A stretch of DNA of 64,000 nucleotides from Gordius sp. MW1 (lineage: Eukaryota; Nematomorpha; Gordioida; Gordea; Gordiidae): assembly GCA_964036665.1 (NCBI GenBank), contig OZ038527.1, positions 26,143,901 to 26,207,900 of the forward strand, read 5' to 3'. The position numbers and the translations under genes were made by a program. The notes beneath the pieces are model-generated. The model made no database searches and was not told where the DNA came from. It saw only the letters and a program-made list of their open reading frames with translations. Position 1 is the stretch's first letter, and every line of letters starts with the position of its first letter. Positions 34,306 through 46,440 of the stretch are shown piece by piece.

Positions 34306-35896
34306 TTTTTTGTGACTATGTTGGATGCTGCTGAAAACAATCTCTCGGCAGGAACTAACGTGCCTTGTTGGGCTAAAAAAATTTTTTGGCTATTTTCGAT
34401 ATCTTGGGATATTTTTTAGGTTTCTTGACCACCAATCCAAGATATTTTGGTAGGCTAAATAATACTAAAATGTAATATACACCAATAAAATTCATATCAA
34501 TTTATATATTACCATCAAGTAAGGAATGATCCAAATATGTATTTAATTCTTCATTATTCGGTTGGATATTACTTCTTAAAATATAATTAATAATAATTTT
34601 AAAAATGCTCTTCTAATAATTGAAATGCTAATGAAGATAATGGCTGAGATGATTCCGTTATTGACGTAGTCGTCAATGTTAACAGAACCTCTAATTCCAA
34701 TTCATTTTTTGCCGTAATACAATCCTTTGACATTTTTTGCCTTTTCAAATCTATCAAGTTAAACCCCGACGTAAAAGTTAAAGGAATTATATAAACATTC
34801 ATATTTATTTAATTTCTCTAATATTAATTTCGTAGATTTTTTATCTTGGGGCTCTCAGCTTTAAAACCAGTAATATATTTTCCAATTTTATCGACATAGT
34901 AGGGGCATAATACTAACGATGGAGTCGTTTGTGTGTAAATGTATTCGGTCATAACATCAAAAGCAGATATTAAAGATTCGATTTTTTTTGAAAAATCGAA
35001 TTTCTTCTTCCGAGCATAAAGGGCCACTCAAAGCCCACCCATCACCAACATTCTAAACAATTATAATAAAAATTAATATTAATTTACCTTATTGAACACC
35101 CTCAGCATATTAAAGGTGCTATTCCACCTAGTTACAATATCAAGGGGAATTTTAACTCCGGCAAATTCTGTAAATTTTTGCATGAGCTTAGGAGACGTAT
35201 GTAACCTTCTCACCCATCTCGACACTTTGATTAAATCCTCTTCAAGAACTTTAATCCCCGCCTTTACCAATAGGTTTATGACGTGTCCAAGGCATCTGAT
35301 GTGATAAATACCCGTCGTTTTTGTTTTAATACAATATGATTTAGGGCCAAAATCATGTTAGTGGCATTATCCGTTGTAATAGCCACTACCTTGTTGGAGA
35401 TGTTGAATTTAGTCTCTATACCCAAAAAATTGTGCGATATTATAACCTGTATATGGGTATGGTAGGCATGATATCTCTATACAAAACTTTGTCATTTGAA
35501 ATGTGCTTTAATAATGTGCGCAATAATACCCAAGTAGGATTTACATTGGACGCTTGACCATACATCCAATGTTAAAGATATATCATCAGCTTGATTTAAA
35601 ATCTCTTGTATAACGATAACTTTATCCTCATACAGACTTTTAATGTTGTTGACCAAGCTAGGTCTTGATATTACTTTTATTGAGGCGTTGATACGCTCAA
35701 ATATATGTTTAAACTTTTTATTTTCAATAAGGCGAAATGAAAGGCCTTCTTCTATTTTTAACATGGTTATTAATTAATTAATTTCTGTATTTCCTCCGCA
35801 GACCTATTTCCCTTTAATATTGATTTTTTCGATGGGTTTTGAATATTGGGATGGCATGTTGTATAGTGGTATTTCAAATTACCTAATATATCGTTT
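34306..35896 (-). pseudogene. hAT transposase pseudogene, left arm
   Basis: Pieces in several minus-strand frames: BED-finger end LGNLKYHYTTCHPN (about 35870), EGLSFRLIENKKF...ISLTLDVWSS (35764-35492), TTDNATNMILALNH (about 35370), LIKVSRWVRRLHTSPKLMQK...TRWNSTFNML (35270-35079), and the C-terminal dimerisation motif VPAERLFSAASNIVTKN (about 34360-34306). This order is diagnostic for hAT transposases. Frameshifts and stops break it at several points. Identical lesions occur in the right arm, so it was dead before the palindrome formed. Confidence 0.85.
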
Positions 35897-36655
35897 TAGA
35901 TAGAAAAATATATCTAAAAAAATTAATAAATAAAAATGTCATTTTAAGGATATTTATGTCTGGCTAGAAAGGATTACCTAAGGGAGGGGCATAATTTTTT
36001 TTATTAATTACATATGGAAAAAACTATTCTTGTTGAGGTTTTTCCACTATATATCTTGTCCCAAACACGGCATTTTCACCTGCTTTTTGACGACGTCCAA
36101 ATATACCTAGAGCGTAAATTAAAGGGAGTTACTAGGCCAATGTTACACGATCCAAATTCTTGTACTGTATAAGCGTTCTGACATTCCATTTCCTTATTCA
36201 ATCCAAAAAATAACGAAGACCGATTCGTGTTTTTTGCATTCGGAAAAACACGAATCGTAGGAAATAAACAAAATTTCTTACTCACGTTTTCATTTTGTGA
36301 TTTCGGTCTCGTGTATCCACCATTTTTCATTCTTTCAAGAATTTTCATTTTATTACATGGAATCAATTAATTGAAGCAAAGGAAAAATAGGAACTGATTA
36401 TGGTATTTGTTTAATTTATATAGTGGATATATTATTTAGGTAATTTTTGTAAGTATAATTCATGAAGATACTTTTTGAAAACAACATCATGGAATCAAAA
36501 TGAAGCTAGAAACAAATTCAAATATTATTGCAAAATGGAATATTTTCTTAAAATAAATTATAATATGCATAAACACTGTTTTCCACATAAGATATTTTCT
36601 TAATAACTCACTTGTAAATTTACTTGTAGTGTGTAATTTTAATTGTTCAAGTATT

Positions 36656-37106
36656 AATCTAAATGCAAAATTAGAATTTTTTGATAGTGGGCCTCTTAGT
36701 TTTCAGATTTTAATATAAAAACAAGCAATAATATTAATAAGACCATGATTATCCATAATCTTAAAAAGAATAAAGGGAAATGATAGGACTTTAATTTATA
36801 AGTAGCATCAATCAATAATACTTCAGGATATTTAGAATATTTTTGATGCTGTTCTTGTGTTTGGGATAACAAGTCACAGAACACATTCCCAATATGTACG
36901 TCTACATAATTCCCATTAACATCTAAGATATTGATGAGAGAAAGCAACTCACTTGATTCTTGCTTTTTATTGGACTTCTTAATCCTTATATTATAGAGAT
37001 CTCTTAAAAATTTTTTGAAGCTTAAGGACATTGGCATCAATGTCATTTATCTATACCACAATCCCTGTTTCCTCAAAATCTAATTTTCTTTGCTTAGGAA
37101 GATGAT
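36656..37106 (-). pseudogene. MULE-like transposase fragment, left arm
   Basis: LPKQRKLDFEETGIVV, then KKFLRDLYNIR and SQTQEQHQKYSKYPEVLLID followed by ATYKL, with a shifted-frame DNHGLINIIACFYIKSEN. The LLIDATYKL...PLF...G pattern is the first catalytic-Asp region of Mutator-like (MULE/SWIM-type) transposases. Only this part survives, with a frameshift. Confidence 0.6.
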
Positions 37107-37432
37107 GAAAATAGTTTTCATCTAAAATATACAATGATTATATACAAACTAATACATTGGTTTTGCTTCCCTCCCAGCATATTTTTGTTCTAAGGCAGAT
37201 GCAAGGGTTAAGCCTGTGGGGCTAAAGAAGGAATATTGTGTTTATTCGAGGGAAAAATACTAATGACTACAAAAATAGCGAAACTGGTATAATCGCGTGT
37301 CTATATGCAAAACATGAATGATTTTTGGTATTCAAATGAGAGTTGGCTCTGCGTATTGGTAACGCTAATATTCAAATGAGGGTTAATTCTGCGTGCGTAT
37401 ATTTCTCTCCGTATCACGACCACTACACTACC

Positions 37433-39152
37433 TAGTGTTGTAAAAAAGACCAAAGGGTTTTCGACCAGGTTATGGCTAAGGTTTAGTCTTGGTCTATTTT
37501 TCAAAAAGACCTCGAGGTCTTTTGGTCTGTTTTCTTAGACCTTTATGGTTTAGCCGATACTTGGAGAAAAGACCTAAAGGTTCTCAAGGTCTTTTGGCCT
37601 ATTTTGTTTAGCCAACCTTTAGGTTTAGTCAGAATGTTGTTAGTAAACCAAAGGTTTTTACTTGTTACTATAAGTCGACCTTTGGTTTGGCTTAGCTGTT
37701 TTGGTGTGGGGGAAAAATAATATAATTTAATGAGTAATTCAAAATTAAGCTATATTATATATAATATAGTTACGGGTAGATTTTTAATTGTACTGATATG
37801 ATTTAATAATGGTTGAGGGTGATTTTTGATATTGATACCTAGTTGTAAAATATAATTTTAAGAATCAATCATTTGTCAAGCTAATTTGGTGACAATTGTC
37901 ATAATGGTCCTTTATAAAGCAAAATAAATTGTTTTGACGGAAATTGGTGGGGTATGGTGTCATAAATATGTTTCAAACTTAAAATTTAAGTTTGTCACCT
38001 AAGCTTGGTGACAATTGTCATAATTGTCATTTTAAAAGCTAGATAAATACTTTTAACTAACGAAAATTTGTCGGTTAGGCTGTCATAAAAATGTTGCAAA
38101 CTTAAAATTTAAGTTTGTCACCTTAGCTTTGTGACAATTGTCATATTTGTCATTTTTAAAGCTAGATAAATACTTTTAACGAAAATTGGTCGGTAAGGGT
38201 GTCATAAAAATGTTGCAAACTTAAAATTTAAGTTGGTCACCTTAGCTTGGTGACAATTGTCATAATTGTCATTTTAAAGGCTAGATAAATACTTTTAACG
38301 AAAATTGGTCGATTAGGGTGTCATAAAAATGTTGCAAACTTAAAATTTAAGTTTGTCACCTTAGCTTTGTGACAATTGTCATCATTTTTAAAGCTAGATA
38401 AATACTTTTAACGAAAATTGGTCGGTAAGGGTGTCATAAAAATGTTGCAAACTTAAAATTTAAGTTTGTCACCTTAGCTTGGTGACAATTGTCATAATTG
38501 TCATTTTAAAGGCTAGATAAATACTTTTAACGAAAATTGGTCGATTAGGGTGTCATAAAAATGTTGCAAACTTAAAATTTAAGTTTGTCACCTAAGCTTG
38601 GTGACAATTGTCATAATTGTCATTTTTAAAGCTAGATAAATACTTTTAACGAAAATTGGTCGGTTAGAGTGTCATAAAAATGTTGCAAACTTAAAATTTA
38701 AGTTTGTCACCTTAGCTTGGTGACAATTGTCATAATTGTCATTTTAAAAGCTAGATAAATACTTTTAACGAAAATTGGTCGGTTAGGGTGTCATAAAAAT
38801 GTTGCAAACTTAAAATTTAAGTTTGTCACCTTAGCTTGGTGACAATTGTCATAATTGTCATTTTAAAAGCTAGATAAATACTTTTAAACAAAAATTGGTT
38901 GGTTAGGGTGTCATAATAATGTTGCATACTTAAAATTTAAGTTTGTCACCTTAGCTTGGTGACAATTGTCATAATTGTCATTTTAAAAGCTAGATAAATA
39001 CTTTTAACCAAAATTGGTCGGTTAAAGTGTCATAAAAATATTGCAAACTTAAAATTTAAGTTTGTCACCTTAGCTTGGTGACAATTGTCATTTTAAAAGC
39101 TAGATAAATACTCTTAACGAAAATTGGTCGGTTAGGGTGTCATAAAAATGTT
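37433..39152 (+). mobile_element. satellite-carrying element in left arm (array L)
   Basis: Starts TAGTGTTGTAAAAAA and repeats the layout of the 30685 copy. About eleven 119-bp monomers (37880-39152) follow; the first is divergent (CTTTATAAAGC). Each monomer holds TGACAATTGTCA and AAACTTAAAATTTAAGTTT. The array ends at the palindrome spacer. Confidence 0.8.
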
Positions 39153-39185
39153 ACGTAATCTGTCAAATCCTAAACTTATGTTGTT

Positions 39186-39795
39186 TATGTGGTATACTTT
39201 GATCTTACTTAGATTGTATACCACGTGTTGGTATATCGCGTTTTAATGTCCGCGGTATACTTTGATCATATTTTGTTTTATTTAATATAATGTTAATGTA
39301 AAAGGGTTAACGAATGGTTCCGCAATCCTTATAATTAAAAAAAGGAATTGGTCAAAGGAAGGCACTTTTACCGCGGGTTAATCTAGACGCGGAAGTGGCT
39401 AATTTTCTTTGACGCTTTCTTTTTTAATTATTTTTACTTTTTATTTTTAACTCAGCCACATCTGTTACTAATCTTTGCAGCCCCGTCTGAAGATTTCCCG
39501 TACTTTGCTCGTTCAATCAAGCCCACCACCCTGGGAAGATTCAACAGCTATAAAAGCGAAATCCCATGTCAATAATGCAGTCCTTGAATATTTTTTCCAA
39601 AACTTTGTACTCTTCTTAAATCCTTGTAATTGTCCCCAATCCCTACATCTTTCCCCTTTTATTGTAATTTTACGAAACGTTATAATTTTATCTTCGCGAA
39701 CCTTTTTTGTAAATATAAAGTCGATTTCGCGTGAATAAGCCATCTTTTAATTTTGTAAAATCTCTTTTTACTTACATCGCTACTTTCGCCTTAGA
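39186..39795 (-). repeat. dispersed ~0.6-kb repeat, copy 2
   Basis: Reverse complement of 12755-13446: GGTATAC cluster at 39192-39260, GGCACTTTTACCGCGGGTTA (39361-39380), AATCAAGCCCACCACC (39518-39533) and TTTTTACTTACATCGCT near 39765-39782. Divergence from copy 1 is considerable. Confidence 0.7.
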
Positions 39796-40179
39796 CCGCC
39801 AGCCATTACATTTGGTATGGTGTTGTAGTTGCGCGCATTCGCAACCACATATATATTGAAGTACAGTGAACTCATACACACACCAAAACCCCCCCCTCTT
39901 CCCTCTCTTATTATTAGCGTCTGTATACGCATCTTATTGTATACGCGTAGTCCCTCTCCCCCTATTGATCGCTATGCGATATATTATAGTTAACAAGATC
40001 TATTTGTCGACGCGCAACAATATAGAGGTACATATCAATCCGCGTGTGCGGATTGGTGCAGATATTTAACTCACGCCCGAAGGAGGAAACCAGGAATTAT
40101 TCTACAAAACGAAAAAGGAAATATTTTATACGGAAAAATTAATTTGAAATTCAAATTGCCCCCCCCCCCCTTTTCCTGA

Positions 40180-40342
40180 ATAGAATGGATAAAATTATTC
40201 CCGTTTGCCATGAACAACCGTCACAGCGCAGGGATATTGGATAAAATTATTCCAGGAACATCCCGTTAGCCATGAACAAAATTCACAGCGCAGGGATATT
40301 GGATAAAATTATTCCAGGAACATCCCGTTTGCCATGAACAAC
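40180..40342 (+). repeat. ~67-bp tandem repeat, about 2.3 copies
   Basis: CAGCGCAGGGATATTGGATA and ATTCCAGGAACATCCCGTT alternate twice, with a partial third CCATGAACAA. Confidence 0.8.
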
Positions 40343-41589
40343 CTAATCTGTCAAAGGAAAAAACCACACAATTTTATTGGAGGTTACACAAGTATATACT
40401 AAATTTTGCTTAATTGGTATATAGTTTTGATATAGTGGATTATTAAATTAAATGTTTTTAATATTGTAAACCCATAATCAAACGTTTGTGATAAAAACTA
40501 TCCGATTGCATTATATCAATTATTATTTTGGTCTACATATATCCTTACCCCTGACCCTAATTTTCAATGAAAGGGAAAAGTATCGTATCTCTCGATACGA
40601 GGATACTTACCCCCCCCCCCCCCTTCTATACAAAGAAATAGACGCCGCTAATTAATTCCGGTACGTGAATGTAAATTGATGTCTACCACTTCAAACGCGG
40701 TACATCCCCCCCCCCGCCATGCACATATATTTCTTTACATTTAATTTCTAATACGCATATGTTATTTTCCCCCCCCCCCCCCGACGCGCTTATATTATTT
40801 ATTTTATCCCCATATATGATTGTGTATCACTGATAATATGCCTGAGTCATTATGATAGTACGGGGATATCTTTTAGATATTCATTAATTTTTTCCTGGTT
40901 GTATTTGTGTAATAGAAATAAAGTTTATACACAAGAGAGATTTTAGTTTAATAATACGACATTTTTACCGGGGAGAAGGTTGGTTTTCCCCGGCCCCCTA
41001 TCATCCAATAAAATCTCCCCAATATATCTCTAAAATCTCCCCAATATATCCTAAATGACCTATCCCCCTTTTCATCAATTTAATCCTGTCACGAATATTC
41101 TTCCCAAGTTATTCTGGGTTCTACTAGTTTTTTAATCATATCACATAATAATTCTGTGGATATGAAAGTTTATTATAAAAAATTAATCAATTGGAAATGA
41201 ATAATCGTATATATAAGTTACTTATAATGCAATTCCTTGATACCCTAGCGAAATTTGTTGATATATATGTATATTTAAATTTATTTAATAGTAATAATTG
41301 ACAAAATATAAGTTATAAATTTATAAAGATGCTTATCTATAGCAAAATTTGTTCCATAATTTTTTTAAATGATTAATAAATTGTTTGTAAATTCTTCTTT
41401 ATTTGAGTTTGTCTATTATAACTTTAAAGTAGTAGGAAAATATTTAGTGTTATACATACATAGATATTTTTATTAAAGATTATTCCAATCGCGCAAACAC
41501 AACACTTCGTTTTCATCTTATATAAATAAATAACACACAACCCTTTGGATGGATAAGTCTGTGTTGACATACTGTCTGTCATAACGATA

Positions 41590-42480
41590 TCATTAAAAAA
41601 ATTTCAATTTCTTTTAAATAAGCAATTTCTTCCTCACTGCACAGTGGCCCATCTGATAGCCAACCATCTTCAACTTTTAAATTGTTTATCGTAGTTATAT
41701 GCTAGGAAAAATATATAATTATAAATAAGAAAACATACTTCATTAAACACTTTTAACATCTTAAATGTACTATTCCACCGGGTTACTATATCCAAGGAAA
41801 TAGTGATTTCGGCAACCTCCTTAAATCGTTGCATCAATTTCGGTAATGTATGCAGCTTTCTAACCCAGCGAGAAACCTTTACGATATCATTTTTCAAAAT
41901 AGATAACCCTTCTTTAACAAATAGGTTTATAATATGTCCAAAACATCTTATATGGAATATCTTTGAAATTCTTATTTGATTTATTATATTCATTACAGCG
42001 ACCATATTTACTGCGTTATCGGTGTTTATAGATAAAACTTTGTCTTCCATGTTATATTTTTTCATAATGTCTGTAATTTTTTCGGCTATTTGTCCCGTAT
42101 GTGGGTATGAAATTTCCAAAACGTAACTTTTTAGTTCAAAAATTTCGTTTATAAAATGCCCAGTTACGCCAATATAAGATAAACGTTGTATACTAGACCA
42201 CTAGTCTATGGTCAACGATATTGAATCGCTCTTCTCAATAATTTGTTGAACGATTATAAACTTTTCCTCGTAAAGTTTTTTAATATTTTGCGTATAAGTG
42301 GGCCTTGTATTTATTTTTATTGAACTATTAATTCGGGTAAACATTCTCCTAAAACTTTCACATTCGATAAGTCTAAAGGAGAGTCCTTCTCTAATTATTA
42401 ACTTTTAATCATATCATTAATTTCTTTATTATTTTCTTCCAGCCAATCTCCCTTTAATATACATTTTTTTTAATGAAAAA
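41590..42480 (-). pseudogene. second, diverged hAT transposase pseudogene in the spacer
   Basis: Minus-strand reading gives EGLSFRLI..., ISLTID-stop-WSSIQ, HTGQIAEKITDIMKKYNMED, INTDNAVNMVAVMN, HIRCFGHIINLFVKEGLSIL and VSRWVRKLHTLPKLMQRF...TRWNSTFKML. It is homologous to the arm copies but clearly more diverged from them than they are from each other. One in-frame stop falls in the catalytic DVWSS region. The C-terminal dimerisation domain was not found. Confidence 0.8.
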
Positions 42481-42829
42481 AATAGTATACCTAAAAATGA
42501 TTAATTGCTTTTTGTAACTGGCTTACTAATGTGTAGCCAGACAGCATCACACACACTCACTCCCTCCCTAGCCGTACCATATTTTACAAGTTATTTTCAT
42601 TGTTTCGCTAAGGCACACGCACAGCACATGCAATCCCATTTTCCCCCCATTTTAACTAGCTAATACCCACCCCACCCATATTTATGGATCTGGCACGTAG
42701 CCAAGAATTGCTAAAAATTAAATCAAACGCTTATTTGGTAAAATTATTTATTAAAAAATAAAACGCACATAATAAAATTATAGATTGATAATAGAATTAT
42801 TTTGATGTAAAAAAATACAAGCATCAAAA

Positions 42830-43300
42830 ATCTCCGAGTTGAAATTTTATTTGAAAAAATATTCGATTTGAGAGTCGGCGAATATTAAAATAATGATTCG
42901 ATTCGAACATTCGATTATTTTTCAAGTTTTTTAATTATGAATTTATTGATAAAAATGCAAAGATTGAATATAAAAATATAAAATGTTAGCAAACATTTTG
43001 AATTTTTTTTAAGTTGAACCTCATATAGTATGTAAAAAGATATTTTTATATTTTGTGTATGCTTATAAAATTTAAATGTAGTGATCGGAGAAAATAACTA
43101 ATTTGCGGAAATATAAAAACAGCTTAATTATTTTTTGTCATGTATATTTAAATAACTATCAACCAAGTATAAATAATTTTTCGAATCCCTTTTTAAAGAT
43201 TCAATTCGGATTTTCGAATCTCACCAGTTAAATATTAGAGTCGAAATTCAGACATAAGGATTTGATCCGAATCTAATCTCGAATCGAATATTTCCCAGAG
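42830..43300. repeat. GAATC/ATTCGA-rich repeat, probable element ends
   Basis: TTCGATTCGAACATTCGATT near 42895-42915 and GATTTTCGAATCTC...CGAATCGAAT near 43210-43290 form two motif-rich blocks around an AT-rich core. This resembles the subterminal arrays of the hAT elements at 24303 and 22772. Termini not resolved. Confidence 0.4.
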
Positions 43301-43639
43301 GTGTACTTTCCACCATCTATTTTTTCTCGTTGATCTTTAACCTTATGTAGGTGTCAATTTCTTTACTTAAAATTATTTCTGAATATTTTCAGCTATTAGG
43401 AGTAGATTTTTTGTTCCATACTCAATTGTTTGTCTTTGTACATTAAAATAGCGCTAAATGAATGAATCAATAACTTTTAATTAATAAATCGTTAAATCCA
43501 ACAAGATTTCCATACACGGATCAATGCCATCCGTTTAGTTATAGCGCGTTTTTATATTTTTTTAGTCGTGTGTGTAATTTTTTGTATACCATTAAATAAA
43601 AATATTGTTTTAAACATAACAAAGAACTACTTAGGCTAC

Positions 43640-43775
43640 TACTAAATTATTCCGGGCCGGGCCTATATTTTATGAATTAGGCCCGGCCCGTCCCGGAATT
43701 CCAAAGCTTCAAAATTTAGGACCCGAGCCCGGCCCGGGCCTCGGGCTGCCCGTGCAGGTCTCTAGTTATGACACA
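43640..43775. repeat. GC-type subterminal repeat, TGCAGGTCTCTAGTT end
   Basis: GGGCCGGGCC, GGCCCGGCCCG and CCCGAGCCCGGCCC blocks end in CGTGCAGGTCTCTAGTT, nearly the same terminus as at 22485. Confidence 0.55.
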
Positions 43776-44174
43776 GTTATTTTCAACAAAATTGTTAATT
43801 CCAAGCAATTTATTATATAAAAATTGACACTCTATCATAAAACTTGTTGGGGTTCTAAAAAACTGATAGAAAAAAAGTTATTAACGAGAAAGATATTAAA
43901 TTAAAAGGGAGATTTTAGCTTCGATTTTCTATCTTTTTTTCTCTAGTCTCTTTTAAATTTGACAAAGCAATATAACCAACCCCTATGACTGATAAATGTT
44001 AATGTTACTGGTTGAAACCCATATATTAATTTAGAATCGTTTAAACTGAGTTATTACTATAAATAACGAAGATAAAAAATATGAATTAAACTTAACAAGT
44101 ATTATGGTACAATTATTCGATTTTACCAACGTCACTATAATAAATTGACAACTAATTTTTAAAAATACATTGTT

Positions 44175-45663
44175 GGAACATTTTTATGACACCCTAACCG
44201 ACCAATTTTTGTTAAAAGTATTTATCTAGCTTTTAAAATGACAATTATGACAATTGTCACCAAGCTAAGGTGACAAACTTAAATTTTAAGTATGCAACAT
44301 TATTATGACACCCTAACCAACCAATTTTTGTTTAAAAGTATTTATCTAGCTTTTAAAATGACAATTATGACAATTGTCACCAAGCTAAGGTGACAAACTT
44401 AAATTTTAAGTTTGCAACATTTTTATGACACCCTAACCGACCAATTTTCGTTAAAAGTATTTATCTAGCTTTAAAAATGACAAATATGACAATTGTCACC
44501 AAGCTAAGGTGACAAACTTAAATTTTAAGTTTGCAACATTTTTATGACACCCTAATCGACCAATTTTCGTTAAAAGTATTTATCTAGCCTTTAAAATGAC
44601 AATTATGACAATTGTCACCAAGCTAAGGTGACAAACTTAAATTTTAAGTTTGCAACATTTTTATGACACCCTTACCGACCAATTTTCGTTAAAAGTATTT
44701 ATCTAGCTTTAAAAATGATGACAATTGTCACAAAGCTAAGGTGACAAACTTAAATTTTAAGTTTGCAACATTTTTATGACACCCTAATCGACCAATTTTC
44801 GTTAAAAGTATTTATCTAGCCTTTAAAATGACAATTATGACAATTGTCACCAAGCTAAGGTGACCAACTTAAATTTTAAGTTTGCAACATTTTTATGACA
44901 CCCTTACCGACCAATTTTCGTTAAAAGTATTTATCTAGCTTTAAAAATGACAAATATGACAATTGTCACAAAGCTAAGGTGACAAACTTAAATTTTAAGT
45001 TTGCAACATTTTTATGACAGCCTAACCGACAAATTTTCGTTAAAAGTATTTATCTAGCTTTTAAAATGACAATTATGACAATTGTCACCAAGCTTAGGTG
45101 ACAAACTTAAATTTTAAGTTTGAAACATATTTATGACACCATACCCCACCAATTTCCGTCAAAACAATTTATTTTGCTTTATAAAGGACCATTATGACAA
45201 TTGTCACCAAATTAGCTTGACAAATGATTGATTCTTAAAATTATATTTTACAACTAGGTATCAATATCAAAAATCACCCTCAACCATTATTAAATCATAT
45301 CAGTACAATTAAAAATCTACCCGTAACTATATTATATATAATATAGCTTAATTTTGAATTACTCATTAAATTATATTATTTTTCCCCCACACCAAAACAG
45401 CTAAGCCAAACCAAAGGTCGACTTATAGTAACAAGTAAAAACCTTTGGTTTACTAACAACATTCTGACTAAACCTAAAGGTTGGCTAAACAAAATAGGCC
45501 AAAAGACCTTGAGAACCTTTAGGTCTTTTCTCCAAGTATCGGCTAAACCATAAAGGTCTAAGAAAACAGACCAAAAGACCTCGAGGTCTTTTTGAAAAAT
45601 AGACCAAGACTAAACCTTAGCCATAACCTGGTCGAAAACCCTTTGGTCTTTTTTACAACACTA
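44175..45663 (-). mobile_element. satellite-carrying element in right arm (array R)
   Basis: The end CAACACTA at 45656-45663 mirrors 37433. About nine 119-bp monomers (44175-45207) correspond in order to left-arm monomers, with the left arm holding about two more. It lacks its far end at the spacer junction. Confidence 0.8.
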
Positions 45664-45989
45664 GGTAGTGTAGTGGTCGTGATACGGAGAGAAATATACG
45701 CACGCAGAATTAACCCTCATTTGAATATTAGCGTTACCAATACGCAGAGCCAACTCTCATTTGAATACCAAAAATCATTCATGTTTTGCATATAGACACG
45801 CGATTATACCAGTTTCGCTATTTTTGTAGTCATTAGTATTTTTCCCTCGAATAAACACAATATTCCTTCTTTAGCCCCACAGGCTTAACCCTTGCATCTG
45901 CCTTAGAACAAAAATATGCTGGGAGGGAAGCAAAACCAATGTATTAGTTTGTATATAATCATTGTATATTTTAGATGAAAACTATTTTC

Positions 45990-46440
45990 ATCATCTTCCT
46001 AAGCAAAGAAAATTAGATTTTGAGGAAACAGGGATTGTGGTATAGATAAATGACATTGATGCCAATGTCCTTAAGCTTCAAAAAATTTTTAAGAGATCTC
46101 TATAATATAAGGATTAAGAAGTCCAATAAAAAGCAAGAATCAAGTGAGTTGCTTTCTCTCATCAATATCTTAGATGTTAATGGGAATTATGTAGACGTAC
46201 ATATTGGGAATGTGTTCTGTGACTTGTTATCCCAAACACAAGAACAGCATCAAAAATATTCTAAATATCCTGAAGTATTATTGATTGATGCTACTTATAA
46301 ATTAAAGTCCTATCATTTCCCTTTATTCTTTTTAAGATTATGGATAATCATGGTCTTATTAATATTATTGCTTGTTTTTATATTAAAATCTGAAAACTAA
46401 GAGGCCCACTATCAAAAAATTCTAATTTTGCATTTAGATT
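45990..46440 (+). pseudogene. MULE-like transposase fragment, right arm
   Basis: Mirror copy of 36656-37106 with the same LLIDATYKL motif and the same frameshift. Confidence 0.6.

Larger units (their letters stand above)
31736..39152 (+). repeat. left arm of giant palindrome
   Basis: Reverse complement of 44175-51354. Mirror positions sum to 83096 without a single net indel from about 33239 to 37504, so the centre is near 41548. Only scattered substitutions are seen outside homopolymers and the satellite (estimated >99% identity). The arm contains, from outside in: a CATGGGCGTACGCAGG-type MITE end, a LINE RT fragment, a hAT pseudogene, a MULE-like fragment, and a satellite-carrying element. 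Outer end: AAGCATTTTACC at 31736. Confidence 0.92.
39153..44174. other. palindrome spacer (5.0 kb)
   Basis: Unique relative to the arms. It holds copy 2 of the dispersed repeat, C-homopolymer tracts (40160-40170, 40611-40623, 40770-40783), a short tandem repeat (40180-40342), a diverged hAT pseudogene (41590-42480), a GAATC-rich repeat (42830-43300) and a GC-type subterminal repeat (43640-43775). No host gene recognised. Confidence 0.8.

Noticed and set aside
37880-39152. Regular repeats resembling a CRISPR array
   Set aside because: Monomers are contiguous 119-bp units without unique spacers, in an animal genome. It is a satellite.
45592-45795. 67-codon frame present in both arms
   Set aside because: It crosses the terminus of the satellite-carrying element and matches nothing. 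Incidental.
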